A stretch of DNA of 64,000 nucleotides from Marinobacter sp. EhC06 (GCF_001650915.1 NZ_LXYO01000012.1:487948-551947); one strand, 5' to 3'. Shown: positions 28,018 to 37,989, counted from the first letter of the stretch. Numbers and translations are program-made. Notes: generated from the letters alone by a model not told the origin.

Positions 28018-29319
28018 TCAGTTGAAGTTTTCAGCGCGGATGCGGACAACCTGGCCATCGGTATCGGACAGGGCTTCCAGCTCTTCAATCGCACGGTTGA
28101 TCTGCCGCTCCTGAACGGTGTGAGTCAGGATGATCACCGGAATACGGCCATCTTTCAGCTCGGATTCCTTCTGCATGATCGACTCAATATTGATGCCATG
28201 CTCGCTCAGGATGGAGGCAATCTTTGCCAGCACACCCGGACGATCCAGTGCAGTAATGCGCAGGTAGTAGGCAGACTGGATGTCTTCCATGGACAGCACA
28301 TCCAGGTCTTCCATGGCATCCGGTGAGAAACCAAGATATGGCACACGGAGGCTGCTTTCTGTTGCCACAGCACGGGCAACATCAACGATATCTGCGATGA
28401 CAGCCGACGCTGTTGCCTCATCCCCTGCGCCAGGACCGTAATACATGGTCTGACCAACGGCATCGCCATCCACCAGGACAGCATTGAGGACGCCATCAAC
28501 CTGGGCAATCAGATGGCTCTGGGGCACCAGGGTCGGGTGAACGCGCAGCTCAATGCCATCATCCCGACGACGGGCAATGCCGAGGTGCTTGATGCGATAG
28601 CCCAATAGCTCGGCGTGGGCAATATCGTAAGGGGTAATCTTGGAGATGCCTTCGGTGAAGCCTTTTTCGAATTGCAGGGGCACACCAAATCCGGCGGACG
28701 CCAGAATGGTCAGTTTGTGGGCGGCGTCAATGCCTTCCACATCAAAGGTCGGATCTGCTTCCGCATAACCCAGGTCCTGGGCTTCCTTGAGAACTTCGGA
28801 AAATTCACGACCGGCACGCATCTCGGTCAGGATGTAGTTCCCGGTACCGTTGATGATGCCGGCAATCCAGTCGATGCGGTTTGCCGCCATGCCTTCACGT
28901 ACGGCCTTGATAACCGGAATACCACCGGCAACACCCGCCTCGTAGGCCACCACGACGCCCGCTTTCTCGGCCGCTTCAAAAATTTCGTTACCGTGGACAG
29001 CGATCAGGGCCTTGTTGGCAGTAACCACGTGCTTGCCGTTGCGGATAGCTGCGAGCACCAGCTCCCGCGCGGCGTCATAGCCACCAATGAGCTCCACCAC
29101 GATATCGACGCCGGGATCGTTCACCACGTCATAAATGTCGGTACTGAAGGGCACATCCCCAAGGTCCATATCCTCGCGGGCCCGTCGACTGGCAATCCGG
29201 GTAATCCGGATCTTGCACCCGGCCCGGCCGGCAATCAGCCTGGCGTTGCGGGTCAAGACATTAAAGGTACCGCCGCCGACGGTTCCCAATCCGCAGATTC
29301 CGACACTGACGTCTTTCAA
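28018..29319 (-). CDS. hom: Homoserine dehydrogenase
   Basis: Hom reduces aspartate semialdehyde to homoserine. The 433-residue monofunctional enzyme has an NAD(P)-binding N-terminus (GICGLGTVGGGTFNVL), the catalytic region (GIINGTGNYILTEM ... GYAEADPTFDVEGIDAAHKL) and a C-terminal ACT domain (about 350-433: ALDRPGVLAKIASILSEHGINIESIMQKE), which in the family mediates threonine feedback. Translation starts at TTG, preceded by GAGGTGAG. It forms an operon with thrC. Confidence 0.97.
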   Translation of the reverse strand: MKDVSVGICGLGTVGGGTFNVLTRNARLIAGRAGCKIRITRIASRRAREDMDLGDVPFSTDIYDVVNDPGVDIVVELIGGYDAARELVLAAIRNGKHVVTANKALIAVHGNEIFEAAEKAGVVVAYEAGVAGGIPVIKAVREGMAANRIDWIAGIINGTGNYILTEMRAGREFSEVLKEAQDLGYAEADPTFDVEGIDAAHKLTILASAGFGVPLQFEKGFTEGISKITPYDIAHAELLGYRIKHLGIARRRDDGIELRVHPTLVPQSHLIAQVDGVLNAVLVDGDAVGQTMYYGPGAGDEATASAVIADIVDVARAVATESSLRVPYLGFSPDAMEDLDVLSMEDIQSAYYLRITALDRPGVLAKIASILSEHGINIESIMQKESELKDGRIPVIILTHTVQERQINRAIEELEALSDTDGQVVRIRAENFN

Positions 29320-29464
29320 ACTCTCACCTCTGATCCCGAAGGGGTGCTGATGAATTATATTAGGCGGGCATAGTATACCGATTCAGGCCTCACTGAATAA
29401 GCCCTGAATCGGATCCATCGCAAATACCGTACAACGAAGCCCGGACGACGTGTCCGGAAGGCTG

Positions 29465-30196
29465 TCAGAGCAGCCCGAGCCCCTCGGCCAGACGCTGCGC
29501 CGGGACATAGCCACGAACCATGTTACCGTCTTCCAGCACAATGGCGGGAGTGCCGGTTACGCCAACCCGACCCCCCAGCTCAAACTGCTCACGCACCGGG
29601 TTTTCACAGCTAGCATCGGCGACCTTTCGGCCAGCCTTGGCTGCGTCCATGGCCGCCTGTTGATCGTCAGCGCACCACACCGACTCGTATTTTCTGAAGG
29701 AAGCAGTATTGGGACCTGACCGCGGGAACGCATAGTAATTGACGGTAATTCCATAGTTGTTGAGCTGCGGAACCTCGTCATGCAGCTTCCGGCAATAAGG
29801 ACAGTCGATATCAGTGAACACGCTCACGACGGCCTTTTCGTTATCCGCGGGAAAGCTGATCACTCCATTGGCATCGAAATCCGCCATCATCTCGCGACGG
29901 GCCTCAGTGCGAGCTGCTTCCGTGACATTGGCGATGCCCTGATCGGTAATCTTCAGAAGATCCCCCGTCATCAGATACTGGCCATCCTCGGTCGCATAAA
30001 TCGTGTCGCCATTGTTGCTTTGGACTTCATAGAGCCCCTTTGCCTCGGACTCCTTGACCGACATCACCTGAAGGCCCGGGACGGCCTCGGTCAGGCGCTC
30101 GGAAATCCGGTCTTCGACTTCACCGGCACTGACATTCGCCATAACGAGTGAGCCGAAACCGAAGGCAAATGCCACAACCGCAGTTTTCATATTCAT
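29465..30196 (-). CDS. dsbC: Thiol:disulfide interchange protein DsbC
   Basis: DsbC is a periplasmic disulfide isomerase kept reduced by DsbD. The 243-residue precursor has a signal peptide (AVVAFAFGFGSLVMANVSAG), an N-terminal dimerisation domain (about 25-85) and a thioredoxin-like domain with active site DIDCPYCRKLH and the cis-Pro region GVTGTPAIVLEDG. The active site is CPYC rather than the CGYC of E. coli. ATG 30196 or ATG 30190 may be used; the open frame extends to a TTG at 30208. It lies downstream of xerD, a common pairing. Confidence 0.94.
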   Translation of the reverse strand: MNMKTAVVAFAFGFGSLVMANVSAGEVEDRISERLTEAVPGLQVMSVKESEAKGLYEVQSNNGDTIYATEDGQYLMTGDLLKITDQGIANVTEAARTEARREMMADFDANGVISFPADNEKAVVSVFTDIDCPYCRKLHDEVPQLNNYGITVNYYAFPRSGPNTASFRKYESVWCADDQQAAMDAAKAGRKVADASCENPVREQFELGGRVGVTGTPAIVLEDGNMVRGYVPAQRLAEGLGLL

Positions 30197-30325
30197 TCTG
30201 ACAAACAACCTTTTTCAGAGAGCAGTTAAATAACCCGGGCAGTATTGGCACAGGCCGGGAATCAATTCAATGCGACAAGTACATAAAAGGAAAGTTCACC
30301 TCCGCCAGCGCACGCAGCCGGTCCA

Positions 30326-31228
30326 TCACCCTCTGGGGTGATGTGCCTGGTGCAGCGACTGGAGCCGCTGACGAGCCACATGGGTATAGATCTGGGTCGT
30401 GGACAGATCCGAGTGACCCAGCAGCATCTGAACAACCCGCAGATCCGCGCCATGATTGAGCAGATGCGTGGCGAACGCGTGCCTGAGCGTGTGGGGTGAA
30501 AGGTGTTTGCGGATACCAACTCGCAGGGCGTAATGCTTGATGCGATGCCAGAACGTTTGGCGGGTCATCGCTGCCGCCCGATTGCCGGGGAACAGCGCAT
30601 CGCAGGAGCGGCCTTTCAGAAGCTCAGGCCGGCCTTCCTTCATGTACTGCAACAGCCAATCCACCGCCTCCTCCCCCAGGGGCACAAGCCTCTCCTTGTC
30701 ACCCTTGCCGGTGATCCGAACCACGCCCTGGCGCAGATTTACCTGATCAACCCGCAGCTCTGTCAGCTCGGAGACCCTCAGGCCACAACCATAGAGTATC
30801 TCGAGCATGGCCTTGTCCCGGAGCTCGATGGCAACCCCCGGATCCGGTTCGGAAAGCAGCGCATCCACCTCTTCTTCCGTCAGAGAATCGGGAAGACGCC
30901 GGGGCAACCTCGGGCTGTCGATCCGCAGGGTCGGGTCTTCAGCGATAAGCCCTTCGCGCAGCAGAAAGCGGTAAAAACGCCGAAGTCCGGACAGCCGCCG
31001 GGCCGCCGTGGAGCTCTTGACCCCTTCAGCCAACCCCCGCGACATCCAGGCCAGAAGGTCGGTTCGGCGAACGTCGGTCAATGCGGGTTTGCCAGGCTGG
31101 CTCTCCAGCCATTCCGCCAATCGCGACAGATCACTCCGGTAGGCCTGCCGTGTCTTTTCGCCCAGCCCGTCTTCCAGCCAGATGGCATCAACAAACCGGA
31201 CAATTACAGACTCATCTTCCGCTCTCAT
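30326..31228 (-). CDS. xerD: Site-specific tyrosine recombinase XerD
   Basis: XerD with XerC resolves chromosome dimers at dif under FtsK control. The ATG at 31228, preceded by GGGAG at good spacing, gives 300 residues, the usual length; the open frame extends about 64 codons upstream into non-conserved sequence. It has an N-terminal SAM-like DNA-binding domain (TRQAYRSDLSRLAEWLES) and a C-terminal catalytic domain with Arg (GCGLRVSELTELR), HTLRHAFATHLLNHG, LGHSDLSTTQ and nucleophile Tyr (IYTHV). Confidence 0.96.
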   Translation of the reverse strand: MRAEDESVIVRFVDAIWLEDGLGEKTRQAYRSDLSRLAEWLESQPGKPALTDVRRTDLLAWMSRGLAEGVKSSTAARRLSGLRRFYRFLLREGLIAEDPTLRIDSPRLPRRLPDSLTEEEVDALLSEPDPGVAIELRDKAMLEILYGCGLRVSELTELRVDQVNLRQGVVRITGKGDKERLVPLGEEAVDWLLQYMKEGRPELLKGRSCDALFPGNRAAAMTRQTFWHRIKHYALRVGIRKHLSPHTLRHAFATHLLNHGADLRVVQMLLGHSDLSTTQIYTHVARQRLQSLHQAHHPRG

Positions 31229-31284
31229 GGCGAGCTCCCAGACTGCGAACGTCTCACGACAAGCATACCGGAACCTCAGACACA

Positions 31285-31311
31285 AAAAAGGCAGCCCGGG
31301 GCTGCCTTTTT
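31285..31311 (-). terminator. Intrinsic terminator after rplS
   Basis: On the minus strand the hairpin arms AAAAAGGCAGCCC and GGGCTGCCTTTTT are followed by a T run. It begins about 27 bases beyond the rplS stop codon and separates the rpsP-rimM-trmD-rplS operon from xerD. Confidence 0.88.
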
Positions 31312-31337
31312 CTGCCTGCTGTTCAGCGCTTTGCTGA

Positions 31338-31694
31338 TCAGCCCAGCTTTTCCTTGATACGAGCCGCCTTACCAGACAGGTCGCGCAGGTAGTAGAGCTT
31401 GGCCTGGCGAACATCGCCACGACGCTTCACGCTGATGCTGTCGATCAGCTTGGAGAAGCTCTGGAAGGTACGCTCAACACCAACACCGTAGGAAATCTTA
31501 CGTACGGTGAAAGAGGAGTTCATGCCGCGGTTACGCTTGCCGATGACAACACCTTCGAACGCCTGAAGACGCTCACGGTTACCCTCGGTTACGCGAACCT
31601 GAACGACCACGGTATCGCCCGGCGCAAACGCAGGGATTTCCTTGGTCATCTGTTCTGCTTCAAGTTGACTGATGATGTTGTTCTTGCCGCTCAT
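31338..31694 (-). CDS. rplS: 50S ribosomal protein L19
   Basis: L19 sits at the 30S-50S interface. The ATG at 31694 is chosen because AGGAG lies eight bases upstream; the product is 118 residues ([16 protein letters not shown] ... [16 protein letters not shown]). Family motifs [27 protein letters not shown] and [16 protein letters not shown] are present. It is last in the conserved rpsP-rimM-trmD-rplS operon and is followed by an intrinsic terminator. Confidence 0.98.
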   Translation of the reverse strand: MSGKNNIISQLEAEQMTKEIPAFAPGDTVVVQVRVTEGNRERLQAFEGVVIGKRNRGMNSSFTVRKISYGVGVERTFQSFSKLIDSISVKRRGDVRQAKLYYLRDLSGKAARIKEKLG

Positions 31695-31731
31695 CGTAAT
31701 GCTCCTGATACCCAATCTGTTAATGCCCTGA

Positions 31732-32478
31732 TCATTCAGAGGCACCCGGTTCGTTCAAAATCTCTTCCAGCAGCTCACGCTCTTCGTCCGTAAACACCCG
31801 CCTTTCAAGCAGGTCGGGGCGTCGCTCCCGGGTTCGCCTCAGCGACTGCTTCAGCCGCCAACGCCGGATCTGATCATGGTGACCGCCCAATAAAACATCC
31901 GGCACCGCCTGACCTTCGTAAACCTCGGGCCGGGTGTAGTGCGGACAATCCAGCAAACCGTCGGCGAAAGAATCCTGCTCTGCCGACTGCGCATGACCCA
32001 GCGCTCCGGGGATGAGGCGTGTAACCGCATCGATAACAGCCATCGCTGCCAGTTCGCCACCGGAAAGCACAAAATCACCCAGTGACACTTCCCGATCGAC
32101 TTCCGTCGCTATCAGGCGCTCATCAACACCCTCGTACCGGCCGGCCACCAGAATCAGCTGCTGCTCTGCCGCAAGCGACTCAACAACGAACTGAGTCAGC
32201 GTCTCGCCCTGAGGCGAGAGGTAAACCACACAGGGGTTCCCGGGTGCCGCTTCCCTTGCCGCATGGATTGCGTCCCGGAGAGGCTGAATTTTCATCAGCA
32301 TACCCGGGCCACCGCCATATGGCCGGTCGTCTACCGTGCGATGCCGGTCGTGGGTAAACTCACGGGGATTCCAGCTCCGGAAAGTCAAAAGCCCATCCCG
32401 GACTGCCCTTCCCGTAATCCCGTAATCTGTTACCGCACTGAACATATCCGGGAACAGACTGACTGCGCCAATCCACAC
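31732..32478 (-). CDS. trmD: tRNA (guanine-N1)-methyltransferase
   Basis: TrmD methylates G37 of tRNAs that read CNN codons, preventing +1 frameshifts. The 248-residue enzyme begins at GTG ([20 protein letters not shown]) and contains the SPOUT trefoil-knot motifs [26 protein letters not shown] and [15 protein letters not shown]. It starts three bases after the rimM stop, which implies coupling. Confidence 0.98.
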   Translation of the reverse strand: MWIGAVSLFPDMFSAVTDYGITGRAVRDGLLTFRSWNPREFTHDRHRTVDDRPYGGGPGMLMKIQPLRDAIHAAREAAPGNPCVVYLSPQGETLTQFVVESLAAEQQLILVAGRYEGVDERLIATEVDREVSLGDFVLSGGELAAMAVIDAVTRLIPGALGHAQSAEQDSFADGLLDCPHYTRPEVYEGQAVPDVLLGGHHDQIRRWRLKQSLRRTRERRPDLLERRVFTDEERELLEEILNEPGASE

Positions 32479-32481
32479 CCG

Positions 32482-33009
32482 TCAGAACTCCGGATCCCAG
32501 TCCACCACCATGCGCTTTGAATCCAGATCAACATTCTGGACCACTTCGCCAGGCAGATAAGGAATCAGACGCTCACGTTGATCGATGGAACCTGCCGTGG
32601 CCTGTACCACCAGAACATCGTTGGATCCGGTTTCCATAAGATGGTGCACTTTACCAAGGCACTCATCATCGACCGTATACACATCAAGACCTTCCAGCTG
32701 AAACCAGTAAAACTCCCCTTCAGGGAGTTCCGGCAACTCAGCTGTCGAAACCCTGACTTCAGCACCGCAGTATGTGCGGGCCAGATCACGGTCGTTAATA
32801 CCTTTCAGCCTGACGACGATCCCCTGCCCCTGGCGGCGACCCTCCTCAAGCTTGGCCAGAATACGTTTGCCATCCAGATCAAGCGTCCAATCGGGATAGT
32901 TCAGTATTCCATCCTTGGGATCGGTGTAGGAGAAGACCTTGAGCCACCCCTTGACCCCAAACACCGAGGTAATGCGGCCGATCACAGTTTCCTGCGAATT
33001 CTGTGTCAT
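32482..33009 (-). CDS. rimM: Ribosome maturation factor RimM
   Basis: RimM binds S19 and assists assembly of the 30S head. The 175-residue protein has the N-terminal RimM domain (VIGRITSVFGVKGWLKVFSYTD) and a PRC-barrel C-terminal domain (FYWFQLEGLDVYTVDDECLGKV ... RLIPYLPGEVVQNVDLDSKRMVVDWD). It lies 27 bases downstream of rpsP. Confidence 0.97.
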   Translation of the reverse strand: MTQNSQETVIGRITSVFGVKGWLKVFSYTDPKDGILNYPDWTLDLDGKRILAKLEEGRRQGQGIVVRLKGINDRDLARTYCGAEVRVSTAELPELPEGEFYWFQLEGLDVYTVDDECLGKVHHLMETGSNDVLVVQATAGSIDQRERLIPYLPGEVVQNVDLDSKRMVVDWDPEF

Positions 33010-33036
33010 GCCATAAACCCCGGTATCAGTACTGTC

Positions 33037-33276
33037 TTACCCAGCAGCCTTCAGCAGCTGTGCAACACGCTCGCTAGTCTGCGCGCCTTGACCGAGCCAG
33101 AAATCGACACGCTCACGATCGACGCGAAGGCTCTCTTCCTGACCACGGGCAACCGGGTTGAAGAAACCTACACGCTCAATGAAACGACCGTCGCGGGATT
33201 TGCGGCTGTCGGTGACTGTCAGATGGTAGAACGGGCGCTTCTTGGAGCCACCACGAGCCAAACGGATAATTACCAT
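33037..33276 (-). CDS. rpsP: 30S ribosomal protein S16
   Basis: S16 is an early-assembling 30S protein. The 79-residue product begins [19 protein letters not shown] and contains [11 protein letters not shown]. It is the first gene of the rpsP-rimM-trmD-rplS operon. Confidence 0.98.
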   Translation of the reverse strand: MVIIRLARGGSKKRPFYHLTVTDSRKSRDGRFIERVGFFNPVARGQEESLRVDRERVDFWLGQGAQTSERVAQLLKAAG

Positions 33277-33369
33277 TTAACCAATATCCTGTTCTGTTGA
33301 ACGAACTTTGTACGATTCACGCCTGCTGAACACCAGCTGACGCGAAGACCCATACTCGAAAGGGGCGCT

Positions 33370-33375
33370 ATTCTA
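33370..33375 (-). promoter_or_regulatory. Possible -10 element of the rpsP operon
   Basis: On the minus strand TAGAAT matches the sigma-70 -10 consensus at five of six bases and lies about 94 bases before the rpsP start, in the ffh-rpsP gap. No good -35 hexamer is found at standard spacing, so this remains tentative. Confidence 0.3.
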
Positions 33376-33439
33376 TGCTAAAAAAGCGCCAAAGAAAACA
33401 GCAAAACCAGTTGTTTCCCCGTTTTCCATGTAAGGCTTT

Positions 33440-34831
33440 TTACATACGGCCAAACGGAGGCATACCGCCGCCCCCACCGCCGCCCGGGGGCATCATGCCA
33501 CCCATGCCGCGCATCATATTCGCCATACCGCCTTTCTTGCCAAACTTTTTCATCATCTTCTGCATTTGCTTGTGCTGTTTCAGCAGACGATTCACATCCT
33601 GGATCTGGGTTCCAGACCCCGTGGCGATCCGACGCTTGCGGGAATTGTTGATCACATCCGGGTAACGCCGCTCCTTCGGCGTCATCGAGCAAATGATGGC
33701 TTCCATCTGCCCCATGGACTTGTCGTTAACCTGCTGCTGCGCCACCTGGGCCATCTGACCCATGCCCGGCAGCTTGTCGAGCAGGCCACCGATGCCACCC
33801 ATGTTCTTCATCTGCTGCAACTGATCACGAAAATCCTCCAGGTCAAAGCTCTTGCCCTTCTTGATTTTCTTGGTGAGCTTCTGGGCCTTTTTCTGGTCCA
33901 GCTTGCGCTCCGCCTCTTCGATCAGTGAGAGCACGTCCCCCATGCCAAGGATCCGGGACGCGACCCGGTCCGGGTAGAACGGCTCAAGGGCATCGGACTT
34001 TTCACCCACACCCAGGAACTTGATTGGCTTGCCGGTAATGTGGCGAACAGACAGGGCGGCACCGCCACGGGCGTCGCCATCGGTTTTGGTCAGCACCACA
34101 CCCGTAAGTGGCAGGGCATCGTTAAACGCCTTGGCGGTGTTGGCCGCATCCTGACCGGTCATGGCGTCGACCACGAACAGGGTCTCAACCGGATTGACCG
34201 CCTTATGCAGCCGGCCGATCTCGCCCATCATCTGTTCATCGACATGGAGTCGACCGGCGGTATCAAGAATCACCACATCGATGTGCTTTTTCCTGGCGGC
34301 TGCGATCGCGCCCTCGGCGATATCCACGGGATCCTGGTCGGCGCTGCTCGGGAAGAACTCGACACCCACCTCGCCGGCAAGGGTCTCCAACTGGCGAATC
34401 GCGGCAGGACGATAGACGTCCGCACTGACCACCAGAACGGACTTCTTCTGCCGCTCCTTGAGGAAGCGGGAAAGCTTGGCGACGGTAGTGGTCTTACCCG
34501 CACCCTGCAGACCGGCCATCATAATCACTGCCGGCGGCTGGACGTTCAGGTTGAGGGATTCGTTGCCCTCGCCCATCACCCGTTCCAGCTCCTGCTGGAC
34601 AACTTTTACGAAGACCTGGCCCGGTGTCAGGCTGCGCTGCACCTCCTGGCCAATGGCTCGATTGCGGACGCCCTCAACAAAGTCCTTCACTACCGGCAGG
34701 GCGACATCCGCCTCCAGCAGCGCCATCCGCACTTCCCGGAGAGTGTCCTTTATATTGTCATCAGTGAGGCGCGCCTGGCCGGAAATCTTGCGCAGACTGC
34801 CGGAAAGTCGGTCTTGGAGGTTCTCAAACAT
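33440..34831 (-). CDS. ffh: Signal recognition particle protein Ffh
   Basis: Ffh binds 4.5S RNA and signal sequences and delivers nascent chains to FtsY. The 463-residue protein has the N domain, a G domain with GLQGAGKTTTVAKL, DTAGRLHVDEQMM and TKTDGDARGGAALSV, and a methionine-rich M domain ending in a Gly/Met/Pro tail (MRGMGGMMPPGGGG). It precedes the rpsP operon, the usual neighbourhood, and is divergent from the ccsA-like gene. Confidence 0.98.
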   Translation of the reverse strand: MFENLQDRLSGSLRKISGQARLTDDNIKDTLREVRMALLEADVALPVVKDFVEGVRNRAIGQEVQRSLTPGQVFVKVVQQELERVMGEGNESLNLNVQPPAVIMMAGLQGAGKTTTVAKLSRFLKERQKKSVLVVSADVYRPAAIRQLETLAGEVGVEFFPSSADQDPVDIAEGAIAAARKKHIDVVILDTAGRLHVDEQMMGEIGRLHKAVNPVETLFVVDAMTGQDAANTAKAFNDALPLTGVVLTKTDGDARGGAALSVRHITGKPIKFLGVGEKSDALEPFYPDRVASRILGMGDVLSLIEEAERKLDQKKAQKLTKKIKKGKSFDLEDFRDQLQQMKNMGGIGGLLDKLPGMGQMAQVAQQQVNDKSMGQMEAIICSMTPKERRYPDVINNSRKRRIATGSGTQIQDVNRLLKQHKQMQKMMKKFGKKGGMANMMRGMGGMMPPGGGGGGGMPPFGRM

Positions 34832-35013
34832 GTTGCTCTTCCGTACCCCGGATAAATTGAGTGCGTGAATCGACAGAGCCTGCGACGACTCCTTGATTCC
34901 AGTTGCATAATCGCGACATTATAACCAGACTATCGCCCTGAAACGACCAGCCCGGTCAAATCGGCCGAAACCAGCGCCGATCCCCAGTCAGAACAGTGGT
35001 AAATAAGGAAGTC

Positions 35014-35820
35014 ATGGGAACGCTGATTCTCGCGGTCACCTCTCTTTTTCTTTACAGCGTCGGTACCGCGCTGCAGGCCTTGCATTTCAGGGGCCGGGTT
35101 CAGAGCAATATTGCCATTACCACCCTGATTGGCGTTCTTGCCCTGACCAGCCACGGACTTCTTATTGGCCAGACGGTCCACCATGACGGCGGCTTCGATT
35201 TCAGCTTTTTCAAAAGCTCGGTTCTGATTTCCTGGCTGATCGTGTTTCTGTTGCTGGGGCTCAACCTCAAAAAACCAGTACAAAGCCTGTTCCTGGGCGT
35301 CTATCCTCTTGCCGGCCTCACCATCATCCTTGCTCTTGTTACACACGGCCCCTCGAGACTGGTGTCGGAGCAAAGCTATGGCATGCTCTCCCACATAGCA
35401 CTTTCGGTGACAGCCTACAGCCTCTTTACCCTGGCGGCCATCCAGGCGGTTCTTCTTTATTTCCAGAACCGCCAACTGAAGCACAACTACAACAGCCTGC
35501 TGGTTCGCAACCTGCCGCCATTGCAGACAATGGAGTCGCTACTGTTTGAAATGGTCTGGGCCGGCGTTGTGATGCTGATTCTGGCAATCGTGACGGGTGC
35601 CCTCTTTATAGAGGATCTTTTTGCCCAGAACCTCGCTCACAAGACCCTGTTCTCCATCCTCTCTCTGCTGGTTTTCGTAGCGCTATTGATAGGCCGTTAC
35701 ACAAAAGGCTGGCGCGGGATTACCGCTAGCCGATGGACCCTTGCGGGCTGCGCCCTTCTAATGCTGGCATTCTATGGCAGCAAGTTTGTGCTGGAACTGA
35801 TCTTCCAGCGCGGCGGCTAG
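35014..35820 (+). CDS. CcsA/YpjD-like cytochrome c assembly membrane protein
   Basis: This 268-residue protein has about eight membrane helices and belongs to the CcsA/ResC-like family (YpjD branch), whose members handle heme during cytochrome c maturation. Histidines between helices (for example FAQNLAHKTLFS) and the LLIGRYTKGWRG segment fit this family. The ATG at 35014 follows AAGGA; GTG at 34996 is a weaker alternative. The ypjD-corB-ffh neighbourhood is the same as in E. coli. The precise role of YpjD proteins is not established. Confidence 0.85.
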   Translation: MGTLILAVTSLFLYSVGTALQALHFRGRVQSNIAITTLIGVLALTSHGLLIGQTVHHDGGFDFSFFKSSVLISWLIVFLLLGLNLKKPVQSLFLGVYPLAGLTIILALVTHGPSRLVSEQSYGMLSHIALSVTAYSLFTLAAIQAVLLYFQNRQLKHNYNSLLVRNLPPLQTMESLLFEMVWAGVVMLILAIVTGALFIEDLFAQNLAHKTLFSILSLLVFVALLIGRYTKGWRGITASRWTLAGCALLMLAFYGSKFVLELIFQRGG

Positions 35821-35843
35821 TCCCGGGAACTCCCGGTATTCTC

Positions 35844-35873
35844 TTGACACAACACTTGCCAAAACCCTATTTT
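35844..35873 (+). promoter_or_regulatory. Predicted sigma-70 promoter of the corB-like gene
   Basis: TTGACA (35844-35849) is followed after 18 bases by TATTTT (35868-35873), 32 bases before the TTG start codon. The perfect -35 and four-of-six -10 make a credible housekeeping promoter. Confidence 0.55.
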
Positions 35874-35905
35874 CGCTACTTGTCAGCAATATAAGGACAC
35901 CTCTT

Positions 35906-37192
35906 TTGAACGAAACATCGCTTACTGCGCTGTTTATTCTCCTGGTCGGACTCATCCTTCTCTCCGGTTTCTTCTCAAGCTCCGAAACCGGGATGATGTC
36001 CCTCAACCGATACCGCCTAAAACACATGGCCAAAACCGGCCATAAGGGTGCCAAGCGCGCCCAGGGCTTGCTGCAACGCACCGACCAGCTGATTGGCGTC
36101 ATCCTGATCGGCAACAACTTCGTCAACATCTTTGCTTCGTCGATCGCCACGGTTATCGCGATTCGGGTCTGGGGCGATGCCGGCATCGCCATCGCCACCA
36201 TCCTGCTGACCATCGTGATTCTGATTTTCGCGGAAGTAACCCCGAAAACCCTGGCGGCACTGTTTCCCGAGAAAATCGCATTTCCCGCCAGCTATATCCT
36301 TGGCCCCCTACTGAAAATCCTCTACCCGATTGTCTGGGCCGTGAACCTGTTTACCGGAGGCATTCTCAAGCTGCTTGGCGTTTCTGCTGCGGATGCCGCA
36401 AACGACCATCTGAGTCGCGAAGAACTCCGAACACTGGTGAACGAGGCCGGGGCCCTGATTCCAGCCAAGCACAAGGACATGCTGGTCAGTATCCTGGATC
36501 TCGAAAAAGTAACCGTGAATGACATCATGGTGCCCCGCAACGAGGTGGTAGGAATCGATCTGGAGGACGACACTGACACAATCCTGCGTCAATTGCGCAG
36601 CAGCCAGCACACCCGGCTTCCGGTTTATAAGGGCGACATCAACAACATCCAGGGCATACTGCACCTGCGCAGCGCGTCGAAACTGCTTCAGCAGGATGAG
36701 ATCAACAAGGCCATGATCATGCAGCTTTGCCAGGAACCCTATTTCATTCCGGAAAGCACGCCTCTGAACACCCAGCTGATCAACTTTCAGAAGGGTCGCC
36801 GCAGGTTTGGCGTGGTAGTGGACGAATATGGTGACGTTCTGGGCCTGGCCACCCTCGAGGACATACTCGAAGAAATCGTCGGGGACTTTACGACGGATTA
36901 CGCCGCCACCAGCCCGGACATTATTCCCCAGGATAATGGCACCTTTATTATCGACGGCACCTCTGCCGTTAGAACCATCAACAAGACCCTGGGCTGGAAG
37001 CTCCCCACCGACGGGCCGAAAACCCTCAATGGCCTGATCACTGAAACCCTGGAGAACATCCCCGACACCAACGTCTGCCTGAAAGTGGACGGTCATCGGG
37101 TAGAGGTGCTGCAAATCAAGGACAATGTTGTGAAGGCAGCCATTGTGCACCCGAAAAAGCGCAAAAAGCGCTCACTTTCACTAAAACAATAG
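35906..37192 (+). CDS. CNNM/CorB-like transporter-associated protein
   Basis: This 428-residue membrane protein combines an N-terminal DUF21/CNNM transmembrane domain (about 1-150: LSGFFSSSETGMMSLNRYRL, IGNNFVNIFASS, FAEVTPKTLAALFPEK), two CBS domains (about 205-335, beginning DIMVPRNEVVGIDLED) and a C-terminal CorC/HlyC domain (PDIIPQDNGTFIIDGTSAVR ... VDGHRVEVLQIKDNVVK). The family, which includes E. coli YfjD/CorB, is tied to magnesium or cobalt transport. Translation begins at TTG with AGGA upstream; no ATG lies nearby. Confidence 0.9.
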   Translation: MNETSLTALFILLVGLILLSGFFSSSETGMMSLNRYRLKHMAKTGHKGAKRAQGLLQRTDQLIGVILIGNNFVNIFASSIATVIAIRVWGDAGIAIATILLTIVILIFAEVTPKTLAALFPEKIAFPASYILGPLLKILYPIVWAVNLFTGGILKLLGVSAADAANDHLSREELRTLVNEAGALIPAKHKDMLVSILDLEKVTVNDIMVPRNEVVGIDLEDDTDTILRQLRSSQHTRLPVYKGDINNIQGILHLRSASKLLQQDEINKAMIMQLCQEPYFIPESTPLNTQLINFQKGRRRFGVVVDEYGDVLGLATLEDILEEIVGDFTTDYAATSPDIIPQDNGTFIIDGTSAVRTINKTLGWKLPTDGPKTLNGLITETLENIPDTNVCLKVDGHRVEVLQIKDNVVKAAIVHPKKRKKRSLSLKQ

Positions 37193-37352
37193 CCCCCCCC
37201 GAGAGCGCTCCCGGATTGGCGCTATAGACCCCACAGTTATAGCGCCTCCCGTTCTTGAAAGATCAAAATTTAACCGCCAGCTTGACCCCCGTTGATCCCC
37301 CACCAACACTGAAGGAGCGTGCGAAACAAAAACAATCACAAGGAATACGTCC

Positions 37353-37955
37353 ATGAGTCTGACACACACGTTTGGCCTGCTCGCCCATCCTGACCAGGAG
37401 TGGGAGGCGATTCGCAATGAATCCGAGTCCGTCACGAAATTATATGCAGGTCACATTCTGTTATTGGCGCTGATTCCGGCAGTGGCCGGCTTCTTCGGAA
37501 CAACCCAGGTGGGCTGGCAGATTGGAGACGGCCAGATTACAAAACTGTCGATGACGAGCGCGCTGCAGTTATCGGTGCTCTTTTATGGCGCCATGCTTGC
37601 CGGGATCTTTGTCCTGGGCAAGTTCATCGATTTCTTTGCGGCCACTTATGACGCGGTCGAGCGAACTCCCAGAGGTGTGGCCCTGGCCGCCTACACGGCG
37701 ACCCCCATTTTCCTGATCGGAGTCATCGCCGCTTATCCGAACATCTGGGTGAACATGCTGGCAGGCCTGGTGGCCGTTGCCTACGCCGTTTACCTGCTGT
37801 ATGAAGGCCTCCCTATCCTGATGAAGATACCGGCGGACAAGGGCTTTATGTTCGCCTCTGCAGTCCTGACAGTGGGCCTGGTTATGTTCGTCGCTCTGCT
37901 TGCCATCAGCGTCGTCATCTGGAGCATGGGTATCGGTCCGGTTTATGTGAGCTGA
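37353..37955 (+). CDS. Yip1 family membrane protein
   Basis: This 200-residue protein has five predicted membrane helices and the Yip1-type N-terminus (GLLAHPDQEWEAIRNES), which ends just before the first helix (HILLLALIPAVAGFFG). Bacterial Yip1 proteins have no defined function. AAGGA precedes the ATG, and a strong terminator follows, so the gene appears monocistronic. In the 160-base space before it lies a hairpin (GGCGCTATA and TATAGCGCC, 37218-37246) without a T run. Confidence 0.88.
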   Translation: MSLTHTFGLLAHPDQEWEAIRNESESVTKLYAGHILLLALIPAVAGFFGTTQVGWQIGDGQITKLSMTSALQLSVLFYGAMLAGIFVLGKFIDFFAATYDAVERTPRGVALAAYTATPIFLIGVIAAYPNIWVNMLAGLVAVAYAVYLLYEGLPILMKIPADKGFMFASAVLTVGLVMFVALLAISVVIWSMGIGPVYVS

Positions 37956-37989
37956 ATACGAATTCTTCGGCAAGTCAGTAACCTGCATG

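Noticed and set aside
37218..37246. Hairpin GGCGCTATA/TATAGCGCC considered as a terminator for the CorB-like gene
   Set aside because: No T run follows on the plus strand; it may be an operator or stem without known role, so it is only mentioned with the Yip1 gene.
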